The notes: a model not told the origin generated them from the letters alone. Shown: positions 12,225 through 22,517, numbered from the stretch's first letter. The stretch: 64,000 nucleotides of DNA from Myrica gale (GCA_963930655.1 OZ005610.1:439001-503000), one strand, 5' to 3'. Program-made: numbers and translations.

Positions 12225-12403
12225 CAAATTATACAGAGACTAGGATTAGCATCATACTTTTTAACATTACAATCTAAACATCACAAAGACACGCATTCAA
12301 ATACAACTCATTATTACCTTTTTTACACATAAATAAAAGTCAACACCTTCTACACGCATGCCAATAAAGCTCAAACATCATCTAAAAATTCTCAAAACAC
12401 TTA

Positions 12404-12651
12404 GGCTATGTTTGGTTTAGTTCTCAAAACAGTTTTTGTTTTTGTGTTTTTTTGGAAGTAGTGTAGATTTTATTGGGATTGGTGAAAAGGTAGTTAAAAG
12501 TTGTTGAAATTTGTAAAAATTTATTGGGATTGGTGAAAAGATATTGAAATTGATGAAAAAATTATTGGGTTGGATGAAAATGTATTCCAATTGATGAAAA
12601 AATGAGTGGGAAATTTCTGAAAAGTTTTTTAGAACTTAAACAAACATAGCC
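12404..12651. mobile_element. Tourist-like MITE, 248 bp
   Basis: Terminal inverted repeats GGCTATGTTTGGTTTA at the left and a matching ...AACAAACATAGCC at the right are flanked by TTA on both sides (12401-12403 and 12652-12654). The interior is AT-rich and non-coding, with internal repeats of a TGGTGAAAA-type motif. It belongs to the same family as the element at 13235-13433 and an eroded relative near 20008-20253. It appears to be inserted inside a different MITE (matching blocks at 12291-12400 and 12655-12690). Confidence 0.85.
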
Positions 12652-13234
12652 TTAGAATCTTAAAAATTTCACCAAAACGAACATGTCCTTGCTATATTTG
12701 GTTGGGAATTTTTTTGTGTGTTGTATCATGAAAATATTTTTGAAGATTTATTGTTCTAGTGGTTGGATTCAAAGAAAAATGTTTGGAAATAATTTTTTTT
12801 AAATATGATATATTTAGAATAAAAAAATTTATGAAAGGAGTTTTCTTAGAAAATTTGAGAAAGTCGTGTAATAAGCCCGTACTTACATAGAAAAATGGCA
12901 CGAAAGGATTGGGTGAGACAATAAAAGCCCTATTGAACTCGAAGAAGAATATGTAGAAAAAAAAGAACTAAAAGAAGAATAAAACAGATGAATTTTTAAC
13001 TTATCTAGATAACCAACAATCATTAATTCAATTTATATAAGGCCATGATCTCTTTCCACATGAACTAACTGCTAACTAAACCTAGAGGATTTGGGAAAGT
13101 TCAACCAGAGAAGTAAAATAGATGTCTCTCATGAAATACTCCTCTAGCTGGAGTTACTATTAAACACCCAATATATATGGGTCTTTGATCCATACAGAAA
13201 TAGTCAGGGTTCTGCAATAAATTGGGAAAGTTTA

Positions 13235-13433
13235 GGCTATGTTTGTTTCATGTTTCAAAACGTTTTTTTCTCTCACTTTTTCATCAATTTCAATACATTT
13301 CACAAATCCCAATAATTTTTTACAAATTCCAACAACTTTTAACACATTTTTCACTAATCCCAAGAGAATCTACACTACTTTCAAAAAAACACAAACACAA
13401 AAACATATCGTAAAACATAAACCAAACATAGCC
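13235..13433. mobile_element. Tourist-like MITE, 199 bp
   Basis: Begins GGCTATGTTTG, ends CAAACATAGCC, and is flanked by TTA at 13232-13234 and 13434-13436. Comparison with adenylate kinase intron 2 (GGGAAAGTTCAGCTTTTAGG) shows the empty site with a single TCA/TTA, so both boundaries are independently supported. Confidence 0.92.
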
Positions 13434-13453
13434 TTAGCTTTTAGGGTAATAAA

Positions 13454-13566
13454 TGGCTCAAGTGGCACCTCCTCCCGTCCTCCGTATAGGAGGGTTCTGA
13501 TCTAGGGTTCGTATACTCCCACCCCCTCCCTGGCAGGCTATGGTCTGCCTTGCCTTTAAAAAAATG
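13454..13566 (+). mobile_element. SINE-like element with pol III box A/box B
   Basis: About 110 bp are present here but absent from the parallel adenylate kinase intron copy. The insert begins GGCTCAAGTGG, resembling a tRNA-type box A (TGGCTCAAGTGG). It carries GGGTTCGTATACTCC, a box-B-like sequence about 55 bp later, and ends in a short A run (CTTTAAAAAAATG). Structure and size fit a tRNA-derived plant SINE. Target duplications are short or eroded (possibly AAATG). Confidence 0.72.
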
Positions 13567-13717
13567 ACTCCTTTGAATGGCATTCAGGAAAAAGAAAAAA
13601 ATGCTTACCCGGAACAATCCCAAAAGTGTCACTTTCTGACATTGTGGGCACATTGTTTACCCTTCCCCACTGTACAGTTGCTAACCAAATCCTTAGTTTT
13701 AGCAAAGCGCGAGCATG

Positions 13718-14605
13718 TATCGCGCGGCCGCGCCATTCTTGTGCCGCTCTCTCTCTCTCTCGAGAGAGAGTCTTTCTGGAGTCCAACTCCTCTCCGCTCG
13801 TTTCTTTACGAGTTCTTTACCTTTCCATCGTCAGCCCGTTCAGTTATATTATTCACCTCTTCCTTCTTCCTTCTTCCTTTGCCTTCTCTTTTGCCTCATC
13901 TCCTTGCGACCTGTCTCTCATCGTCCCTTTTGGGTTTGTAGCACCCGTCTTCCTTTCCACCCCTCCTCAACCGTCTCTTTTCGCATCCATGGGCCCCTCT
14001 TCGACCGCCTCTACCATGGAACAGGTCCTCGGCAGACTTTTGCTTTCCCCTTCACTGGCTATCTCATCTGGTTCTTCCAAGGCACCACTCGTTTCTACTG
14101 ACGCCATTCTTGAAGCGTCCACTCTGCTTGTGGGCAAACTCCTGTCTGCTAAACCTCCCAACAAAATGGAGTGCGAGAGACGATTTTTAAATCTTGGAGT
14201 TTCATAAAGGGGTTGGAAATTTGTGACGGACCAGACGATACTTATATCTTCTCTTTCCCTTCTAAACAACTCAGAGATAGGATCTGGCACCAAGGGCCTT
14301 GGAACATCAAAGGTGCAATGCTTGTTTTAAAAGAATGGGAGGTTGATACTACGCTTCAGGAATTCACATTTACGACTACCCCTCTTTGGGTACAGATACA
14401 CGGGCTTCCCCTGGGACGTATGACGAAAGCTTCTGCTCTAGAGTATGGAGCTCCAACTGGTCAAGTTCTTAAAGTTGACTTCGATGACAGTAAAAAAGTT
14501 TGGGGCATAGCTTTTCTACGGGTGCTGATTCAAGCTGACCTCTCCCACCCTATGTTCCCGGGGTTTTTTTTAATAGGCCAAATAAATCGGAGTTACAACA
14601 AATGA
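13718..14605 (+). pseudogene. LINE ORF1 fragment (DUF4283-type), frameshifted
   Basis: A 5' leader rich in CT repeats is followed by an open frame from about 13989. It changes frame near 14170-14180 and continues to 14605. The second part has the DUF4283-like signature common in ORF1 or gag-like proteins of plant L1 elements: LRDRIWHQGPWNIKG, then PLWVQIHGLPLGRMTKASA, then a KVWGIAFLRVLI segment. The usual zinc knuckle after this domain is missing, so the element is truncated at the 3' side. The frameshift makes it non-functional. It lies between the intron copy and the reductase pseudogene. Confidence 0.75.
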
Positions 14606-14940
14606 AAGAATAATTCTAACAACCTATCTATCTTCACCCGTAAGCAAATTTACTACAGAGAACAACGCCGTTTTTGTTTTTATTTTTGTTGTTATTTTAA
14701 AGCTATAGTATAGGAACTCTAACCCTATGTGATATTCATGTAAGGGCGTCGATGCCGTTTCTATTTAAATAAAAAAAAAAAAAAATCACCCATGACAGTT
14801 AACTGTCTGAAATTTCCGCGATTACTGTCACGGATAATATAACCGGTAAAATGCAAATTTTAATACCGGCACGGGTACTTGACAGTTCCCAGTGCAGGTG
14901 CCGATTTTATCGACACCGGCGGTTGAAATGATCAACCCTA
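14606..14940. other. Short unassigned AT-rich stretch
   Basis: Contains a 15-base A run at about 14773-14787 and a segment with ACCGGCACGGG and CGACACCGG motifs that looks like debris of a small non-autonomous DNA element. No intact termini could be paired. Confidence 0.4.
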
Positions 14941-17900
14941 TTTGGTGCATATTTTGTCAACTACTTGCTTCACCCACATGAGGAACGAGACCATATTGTC
15001 GTTTATGGAAGTGGCAAAGCAAAGGGTATGTCCATGAGAACTCACTTTCGCTTTCTCCAAGGTTGTTCAAATTGTACAGGCATTAATCGTTCTATAATTT
15101 ATTTGCACCTAATTATTTCTTTCGAAATTTCGGATGATATTCTAGCGGTGATAAATCACGAAGAAGATATCGGGATGACTACAATCATGGTGGCTAATGA
15201 TCCTAGAACATGGAACCATGTTGTCGTTTATCGACCCAAAGAAAATATTGTGTCACAACTTGAATTGATATCAATTTGGGAGAAGAAAATTGGTCGGAGT
15301 TTCACTAGGGTTCACAATGTCCAGGAGGAAGAATTAAGTGAAGCTTTCAGAAAGTAAGAAACCCCACTTCAAAAGTTTCTTACCAATTACTTCAGTTTGC
15401 ATCTAACTCAATAACTAATTAATTTATTAGCTAGGCTTTCTCCTATCTTTTTTTTTTTCAGCAATCAAACCATTATAACCCATAATCACAGTTCACAATG
15501 TCTGAAGGCAGTACAGATACATCAATGACCCCAAACACACTCTCCTTCAGGCACCATTTAGCAATATTATGGAAAAGATAATTACACATCCTAGAGACCC
15601 ACTGAAACGACCAACGAGGATGAGTAGTTAAAAAGTGTCTAATGAGAACAACATCCTCTGCAATCACCCAGTCCGATTGAGCTGAAGAATCATTATCTGA
15701 GAGATAAGGACTTAAGTGTCCCCTTCAAAGAAGACCCGTTCATGAGCCAGATTCGCAAGCACTGATACTGCTAGTTGGGCAGCCAAAGCTTCACCTTTGA
15801 GGGGGTTAGTGCCAGCTCGACACCCAGCATGACAATGGAGCACCTGTCCATCAGAATTGCGACACACTGCAACATAAACTAATCTGTTCTACGAGACCGC
15901 TACATCAAAGTTAACTTTAAAGGACGAAACCTCCGGTGGAATCCATCTGCTAGGACATTGAGTCTTTATAGTGTGCCAAGTATGGATCTGTTCAACGTAC
16001 CGAGATGACACAGTGGCCTAGATAGAGGGGATATCTATTGAAGCGCCATTATGTATCACCTGATTTCTAACAAACCAAATTGATTCCAAGACAGTAGCAA
16101 TAAAAAGAACAGCCTCTGACCAATGTTGGCGATGATCTTGTGGAAAATGCCGAGGCTCTAAACATGGGCTAGCCAATCTTGAATTGGCTTACCTTCAAAA
16201 GCTTCAAGCCGCACGGGCCATCGACCAGTACACCAGACCATCTTGCTCACAAAGCATTCCAGAAATAGATGAGCTGCCTCCTCCCGATGCTCCTTGCACA
16301 ATGGACAACGAAATTGAGTCGCATCTACCACCCCTAAAAAAGCAGTCATTTCCCCCTGAAAGGTAGAGCATCTGCTATGATTTTCCATAAGAACAATTTT
16401 AACCGGTGCTAAAGCTAGAGTTTCCAAATTTTCTTCCAGTCAAACTGGTCATTCCGCAAATCCTCATGTTGGCTTTGAATGCACCTAACAACTTATTTAA
16501 CCGAAAAGAAGCCTTTAGGATCCGGGGTCCATTTCAACACTTCATCACCATTTTCAGATCGCAATGGGAGAGCTAAAATTGCAACTGCTGAACGGGGCTC
16601 AAAATATGAACGAATGACACCAACCTTCCAAAAACCAGTGGTGTTATTAATAAGGTCACTCACATGATCAATACCCCGAGGGAGGAGCACATTGTCTAAC
16701 AAGCGTGGATGAAAAGTGGGACCAGTGGTGATCCATGGGTCATACCATAAATTGAGTTACAACCCCTTTTTTACAAACCAACACGCTCCTTGAGCCAGTA
16801 GTCCACGAGATTGCATAATCCCTTTCCATATCCATGTGCTATTTGGGGAGGTCCTGGCGGTCATAAACCGTTGGTTGCCAAGATATTTAGCTCGCAATAC
16901 CTGCACCCTCAAACAATCAGCATTGGAAAGAACTTGCCACCCAAGTTTAGCGACCATTGCTTGATTGAAATCAAAAGCCTTACGAATGCCCAAGCCACCA
17001 TTCTCCTTAGGCTGACAAATCGACGTCCAGGCCTTAGGATGAAAATTCCTGGTCTTACCATCCGTAAAGCCCCACCAAAAATTCTTAAGCATCGAGTCAA
17101 TGGAAGCACATAAACCTTTGGGACGGAGGAACACCGACATAAAATACGAAGGAATTTCCATAGCCACGGATTGAATCAGAACGGTGTGACCAGCTTGGGA
17201 TAAAGCCTTAGCTTTCCATCCCGCCACTTTCCACTGACCTTCTCCTTAATAGTAGAGAAAACCATCTGCTTTGAGCGGAAAAAAATAGGCAGCCCAAGAT
17301 AGCTACCTTGTGTCATGGATGAATTAAGCCACAGGATAGAACATATGTGAGTAGAAAGATTGGGGTCCATATTACGGCTGAGCGAAATGAAGGATTTACT
17401 CAAGTTAATAGTTTGACCAGTCCACCGCTCAAAAGTGTTCAGCAAATTACGCAGAGTAGTGGCTTCACGAGTATTAGCCCTGCAAAAAAACATAAGGTCA
17501 TCGGCAAATAACAGATGAGAAATAGGAGGCGCTGCCCGTGCAATTTTAATGCCATGAAGGGTCCCCACATGCTCCGTACCAGCCACCAATCGAGACAAGG
17601 CTTCCATGACTAAGATGAATAAAAAGGCGAGAGCGGATCTCCTTGGCGGAGGCCCCGAGAAGGGTGAAAAAACCAAAAGGGCTGCCATTAATCAACACCG
17701 AAAAAGAAACGGTGGAAACACATTGACGAACAAGTTGTCGCCATTTATGGGAGAAACCAAAACACCGGAGCACTTCATCAAGAAACCCCCAATTCACCTT
17801 ATCATAGGCATTTTCAAGATCAATTTTGATGGCCATAAGCCCACCCCGACCTTGTTTGCGTTTGAGCGTATGCATCAACTCGTAAACAAGTATGAAATTT

Positions 17901-18996
17901 TCTTGAATATGGCGATTGGGGACAAAAGCATTCTGAGCCGGAGAAATCAACCTTGACATAAGAGGCTTCAAACGTGACGTCATGATTTTAGAAATAATCG
18001 TATACGCCACATTACAAAGACTGAAAGGACGAAAGTGAGTAAGCAAAGAGGGGTTATCCTGTTTCGGAATCAGGACAATATTCGTGTGGTTAAGCTCTTT
18101 TAGAAGAAAACCTGTATCAAAGAATTTCTGCACCATCCGCACCACTTCCGTTATAATGGAAGACCAATAAGTCTGAAAAAAAGAGCTGAAAAGCCATCGG
18201 GTCCAGAAGCCTTAGTGGGCCCCAAACTTTTGACAGCACGCCAAATCTCCTCTTCACTAGGGCAGCAACAAAGAGCCGGATTGTCTTCAGGAGTAATAAG
18301 GGGCGGCATAAGGTCGGGCAAGGCTGCTGAAAATTTTGTTTGACTACCAGAAAATAGATTCTGAAAGTGGACAACAACGTGGGCACCAATAGAATCCTTA
18401 CCCTCCACCCAGTAACCATTCGAGTCCAATAGAGCATCAATAGAGTTACGCCGACGGCGTACTATGGTGGAGAAATGGAAGAACCCGGTGTTAAGATCCG
18501 GTGTTGTCAACCAAGTAACACGAGATTTTTGACGAGGCTTTCTCCTATCTACTGTATACGCTATAACTTTTGTATACGTGTGTCGAACGATGTGTTAATA
18601 GTCATGAAGCAGTACTTATTTTATCAACGTTGTTGGAGCCCTACCACCCCCACAGGACATAGCGGTGTCTATCGTTCACAACTTATAATTATTTGTCCGA
18701 GGCGACTTAATGAACTTTGAACTAAGGGAGGATAACATCGAGGCTTCAAAGCTTTATCCCGAATTGCAATACACAACCATCGATCAAGTTCTTGATATTT
18801 TCTTGCTAATCCCCCTCAACCTGCAACTGCTGCATTTGAATGATTTTTTCAGCATGCTTGGAGGAAAAGGTCGAAAGAGAGAGAAGAATTGGGGGCTAAT
18901 GATTGTGAAACACAATTGATAGTGTACTGTGCTAATTAATTGTATTTCTTGTTTTGCTGGTTTCTATCTTTACTACGAGAACATTATACCCGCCTT
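14941..18996 (+). pseudogene. Broken eugenol-synthase-like copy, split by a LINE
   Basis: This is a 5'-truncated copy of the reductase gene at 22641-24725. It begins in the middle of exon 3 (TTTGGTGCATATTTTGT) and keeps the end of exon 3, intron 3, exon 4, intron 4, exon 5 and some 3' flank. Exons 1, 2 and the first part of exon 3 are missing, so the nucleotide-binding fold is gone. Exon 4 has an extra codon and a one-base insertion that shifts its frame near its end. Exon 5 has a stop-creating insertion after CACAACTTA. The intron 4 acceptor reads GGAG where the intact gene has GCAG. Intron 4 is interrupted at 15449-18534 by a LINE. It cannot encode an enzyme. Confidence 0.93.
15449..18534 (-). 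mobile_element. 5'-truncated L1-type LINE, 3.1 kb
   Basis: A non-LTR retrotransposon on the minus strand. Its poly(A) tail shows as a T run at 15449-15458. A perfect 16-bp target duplication (AGGCTTTCTCCTATCT) flanks it at 15433-15448 and 18535-18550. Minus-strand fragments of ORF2 appear in order. From 18510 down comes a segment with DLNTGFFHFSTIVRRRRN and ASGPDGFSALFF. From 18145 comes reverse transcriptase with IPKQDNPSLLTHFRPFSL and IKIDLENAYDKVNW. From 17688 comes the catalytic FADD. From 17227 comes the thumb region. A zf-RVT segment (CPLCKEH...HLFLEC) lies at 16427-16158. An RNase H-like tail lies at about 15960-15480. The endonuclease domain is absent (5' truncation), and frameshifts break ORF2. 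Confidence 0.95.
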
Positions 18997-19021
18997 GTCG
19001 GCAATTAGGTGTCTCTAATAT

Positions 19022-19420
19022 AAGTGGCGGAACAGAATTCAAGTTAAGGGGAGCAAACACATGAGGTAAAATGACAAATGACAAAAAAAAAATCACGCGT
19101 AATGTAAAAAGTGTCTTAGAGTTAAAATATTGAAATTGATGACTAAAAGCATTAAAAATATTAAAATACAAGTATCGTACTATTTGTTGAGACTGAGAGG
19201 TGGCAATTGGATCCTACGAGTCTGAATCTTCTCAATAGTTTCAAAAATCTCCCTCTCGATGTATACTACCATGTTATCATTCATTCAGTCATCTATCATT
19301 TTATTACGCAATTTAGTCTTGATAATCTTCATCGCATGGAACACTCTCTCAACGGTTGCAGTCGCAACTGGTAAAACTAATGACAACTCAAAATTTTAAT
19401 TATTTGAATGTGACGGATCG
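19022..19420 (-). pseudogene. hAT transposase remnant (dimerisation domain)
   Basis: On the minus strand, about 19390-19195 reads LVLPVATATVERVFHAMKIIKTKLRNKM, followed by an in-frame stop and then MNDNMVVYIEREIFETI. This is the C-terminal hAT dimerisation domain found in plant TTF-type zinc-finger hAT transposases. The sequence TGGCGGAACAGAATTC near 19024 resembles the outer end of such elements. The rest of the transposase was not recognised. This is a decayed fragment, not a gene. Confidence 0.8.
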
Positions 19421-20007
19421 CTATCACCCCGCAACTGTTTGGACTACATTAATCTTAGGTTCGTGAAAATCTCTTTCAACCTAGCATGGGTAGTTGTCGA
19501 GATTATGTCACCCCTGCCTATGATTTGGAAACCCATTACCTATGCATAGGATTTAATTAATTACTGTACCATCTAATTGTCCCTCTTCCACAACTAACGC
19601 GTTAGCTTTTCGTTCTGATTAGACTTGGGACCAAGCATGTGAACCACCTTCTGTCTTCGATCGAATAAACTTGCTCAAAGAGGAAATTTGAACAATGGGC
19701 TACTGAAAATCACAATTCACCAAGTTGTAGTACGTTATATAAGTCCTAACCACTGCTCTGTGCACAGGAAAACAACGCTTATCTATTTGAAAGTTCTGTT
19801 TCAAGAGGAAAAAAACAATGCTAACACACAAATATCTCCTCGATAAGATCAAAATGGTTGAGGGATCCGAATTTTAAACTGGGTAAAGAATATAAAGATG
19901 GGCCTAGAACGACCTGCTTCAAAGTTCAAAGAAACTACAAAATTACAAATGTGAAAAGGAGAAGAAAGTGGCAGAGACAAAAGCTGGAATCTTACGCCTT
20001 TAATTTC

Positions 20008-20253
20008 TGCTCTGTCTGGTTTAGATCCCAAAATATGTTTTTGTATTTGTGTTTTTTTAGAAATAGTATATATTTTTTTGGGATCGATAAAAAATGTGTT
20101 AAAAATTATTGAAATTTGTAAAAAATTATTAGAGTTGGTGAAAATGTATTGAAATTGATGAAAAAGTTATTGATATTGGTGAAAATGTATTGAAATTGAT
20201 GAAAAGGTGAGTGGAAAGTTTTTAAAAACGTTTTGAGATCTAAACCAAACATA
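20008..20253. mobile_element. Eroded Tourist-like MITE
   Basis: Left end TCTGGTTTAGATC and right end GATCTAAACCAAACATAGC are inverted. The interior carries the same GAAATTGATGAAAA-type repeats as the elements at 12404 and 13235. The left terminus has lost several bases and no clean target duplication is visible. Confidence 0.65.
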
Positions 20254-20365
20254 GCATCTCTCAATCACGTCGCAAAGTTCGGAGCGTGCACGACAGCATC
20301 ACATAACAAAAAAAAATCTGATAGAACCCAGTTTGTTCGTCCCGATTTGGATGCGTCACTGTCAG

Positions 20366-20585
20366 GCCATCTTCGTTTAGCTAAAAATGTTAGAATTTGA
20401 ATCAAACTTTCTAAATTTATACTACTAACGTTACTTCTACAAGCATACCAATACAACTCATCATTAATTTTTTTTACACACATTAATACAACTTTTACAC
20501 GCATGCCAATAAAGTTCAAACATCACCTAAATATTCACATTATTCTTAGAATTCTTAAATTTTTCTCAAAACGAACATGCTCTAA
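20366..20585. mobile_element. Second MITE family (CGAACATG-ended)
   Basis: AT-rich, non-coding segment with roughly inverted ends (AGGCCATCTTCGTTT and AAAACGAACATGCTCT). It contains a block (CAAGCATACCAATACAACTC, then ACACGCATGCCAATAAAG) that recurs at 12291-12400 and, more loosely, at 52250-52330. Recurrence supports a repeat family. The exact boundaries are uncertain. Confidence 0.5.
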
Positions 20586-20707
20586 GATAACTGGAATCTA
20601 AAGCGAGACGAGATCATAAAAAAGACATTTATAACAAATTATAAATTCTTAAATCAAAATAAAAATAAAATCAACCATCACGTCAAATACCAAGATTTAA
20701 TTGATTT

Positions 20708-20913
20708 TTTTTCTAGAACACAGTCCAAAAGGGCCCGAATAACAGACCAGGTAAAAACAATCGGCGGGACTCTTAAAAGGATCAGATAAAATCACTACAT
20801 GCTCAATGCGAGACAGTGAGACAGTGACCGGACTCAGTAGAAGGACCTATACTAGCCAGCAAAGAAAACACCACAACTTGATATAGCAAGCCCCAAGAGA
20901 GCAGAAAAGATCC
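20708..20913 (-). mobile_element. Very short 5'-truncated LINE, 206 bp, with 19-bp target duplication
   Basis: A T run (poly(A) tail on the minus strand) starts at 20708. The perfect repeat ACCAAGATTTAATTGATTT occurs at 20689-20707 and 20914-20932, exactly flanking the segment. The body matches a longer copy at 42159-42445 (shared CCGGACTCAGTAG and CTAGCCAGCAAAGA), which supports a LINE 3' end. No coding sequence remains. Confidence 0.88.
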
Positions 20914-21000
20914 ACCAAGATTTAATTGATTTGAATTTGAAGTACGTCTACTATCAGGGACATAGTGGTGTGAGTTTAGTCGAATCCAAAGTCTCGACAG

Positions 21001-21158
21001 AGTCCCTCGTCTATTCGTTGGGTTTGACAATGAACCAGCGAACCCTCAAATATAGTCCCTCGTCTATTCGTTGGGACATAATTTCCTCGTACCAAAAAAG
21101 ATGACAATTAACCAGCGAACCCTCAAGTATAGTCCCTCGTCTAGTCGTTGGGTTTGAT
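21001..21158. repeat. Three-copy imperfect tandem repeat
   Basis: The sequence AGTCCCTCGTCTATTCGTTG recurs at 21001, 21054 and, with one change, at 21131. The first two are followed by CCAGCGAACCCTCAA at different distances, because the second unit carries about 24 extra bases. Function is unknown. It looks like simple tandem duplication in non-coding DNA. Confidence 0.9.
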
Positions 21159-21644
21159 TTCACATGTATCAAACACGTACTCCTCTAATTACAGTTGCGT
21201 TTCGCGTGCGTTCAATTTAATGCAAAGTTGGGTGACTATAGGACGGTCGTAGAACTGATACATCGTTAATCTACGTTGGTGTACGTGTATTAATCAATTT
21301 AATGCGAAGTCATGAGCTATGAATATAGGACGGCTGTAGAACGCCTACGCAAGAAAAATACGTTGCAACAATTGCATGGCATGACGCGACGCGACACGAC
21401 ACGACATGCATTTAATGAATTCATCCCCGGTAAACTGTAAAGAGTTTCGTCTTTTGTCCCAAGACAAAAGCAATGCGATGTTGAAGAGTGTAGAAGGAAG
21501 AAAATAATGCAACAAAGAATTCTATCTCTTCATTTCTTAAATCTTTCGTATACGTACAATGGTTTATATAACCAACTATGCAGGCGTAACAACCAGAGAA
21601 TATTTCTGGTTGTGCCGCTGTATGAGAAACGTACAGCATCATTT

Positions 21645-21694
21645 CTAACAGAATATCATTCTAGAAGGCCTAACAGAATATCATTCTAGAAGGC
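21645..21694. repeat. Perfect 25-bp tandem duplication
   Basis: CTAACAGAATATCATTCTAG plus AAGGC occurs twice in direct succession (21645-21669, 21670-21694). It lies in a 21480-21790 segment that resembles a retrotransposon LTR in reverse orientation, between the hairpin motif at 21449 and the copia fragment. Confidence 0.9.
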
Positions 21695-21793
21695 GTGACT
21701 CATCACAGGACACGTTGCTGTTGACGTTTGAGAGAGAGGTTGGTGCTGTGTGAGGCGTATGAGACTGATTGTTAAACGTTTCATCGTCGCAGT

Positions 21794-22440
21794 TGTCCCC
21801 ATACTCATCAACAAAACGGTACAGTCGAACGTAAGCATCACCACATTGTGGAATCTGGTCTTGCTCTTTTAGCTCAAGCGTCTCTGCCTCAGGTTTTCTG
21901 GGCTGATGCTTTTCTTACTGCAGTTTATTTAATTAATCGTTTACCCAGTCCAGTCATCCAAAATGTGTCTCCCTTTTACAAATTATTTCGTACTCAGCCT
22001 GATTACTCCTTTTTACGTGTTTTTTGGATCTGCCTGCTACCCCCATCTTCGTCCTTATAACACACACGAACTTGATCTTCGATCCAAACTCTGTGTGTTC
22101 CTTGGATACAGTACTGATCATAAAGGCTATGTCTGTTATCATGCTCCCTCTGCTCGGGTCTACATTGCACGCAGTGTTATTTTTGACGAATCTGTTTTTC
22201 CTTTTCAGCAACCCGTGCAGGCTGGTCCCCCACGTTCTGACCCAAACGTGACTTCTCTTCCCTTGTCCTTGTCCTTACCTCCTGCACCGACTGCCCCCAT
22301 GGTCCCCTCACCCGACAGAACCTCTCCTTTACCGCTGGACCACTCAAATACCCTCTCTCCTTTGCCCGAAATTAACCCACAGCTCTCTCCCATTTCACGT
22401 GCACGTACATCACCTCGTACGATACTTTTCAAGAGCTAAG
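21794..22440 (+). pseudogene. Ty1/copia integrase fragment
   Basis: Translates as CPHTHQQNGTVERKHHHIVESG, continuing through QASLPQVFWADAFLTAVYLINRLPSP. After a one-base insertion in a T run near 22020-22027 it continues as YPHLRPYNTHELDLRSKLCVFLGYSTDHKGYVCYH and RVYIARSVIFDESVFPF. This is the C-terminal part of a copia integrase core and the linker leading towards reverse transcriptase. Nothing of gag, protease or reverse transcriptase is present. The frameshift and truncation make it dead. Its downstream end is about 80 bp before the TATA box of the reductase gene. Confidence 0.93.
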
Positions 22441-22512
22441 CCCCACACGCAGTCTTTTGTCCCAAGACAAAAGCAATGCGAGATACTTTTCAAGAGCTAA
22501 GCCCCACACGCA
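22421..22512. repeat. 31-bp direct repeat around a 30-bp copied hairpin segment
   Basis: A 31-bp block occurs at 22421-22451 and again at 22482-22512. The 30 bp between them (22452-22481) is an exact copy of 21449-21478. That copied segment contains an 8-bp stem (CTTTTGTC / GACAAAAG) around a CCAA loop. The arrangement looks like templated filler DNA from double-strand-break repair. It abuts the reductase TATA box. Confidence 0.92.
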
Positions 22513-22517
22513 ACAGA

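Larger units (their letters stand above)
12856..13717. repeat. Diverged copy of adenylate kinase intron 2 with later insertions
   Basis: Colinear with 7465-8034, about 5.4 kb away and in the same orientation. It is interrupted by a Tourist-like MITE (13235-13433) and a SINE-like insertion (about 13454-13566). No adenylate kinase exon is included, so it is an intronic segmental copy and not a pseudogene. The match stops at GCGCGAGCATGTATC (13717), where LINE-related sequence begins. Confidence 0.88.

Noticed and set aside
13454..13566. Possible tRNA gene (box A and box B present)
   Set aside because: No cloverleaf could be drawn, the A-rich 3' tail and absence from the parallel intron copy fit a SINE, and the sequence is longer than a tRNA.
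21001..21158. CRISPR-like spaced direct repeats
   Set aside because: Only three imperfect units with unequal spacing in a plant genome. This is ordinary local tandem duplication.
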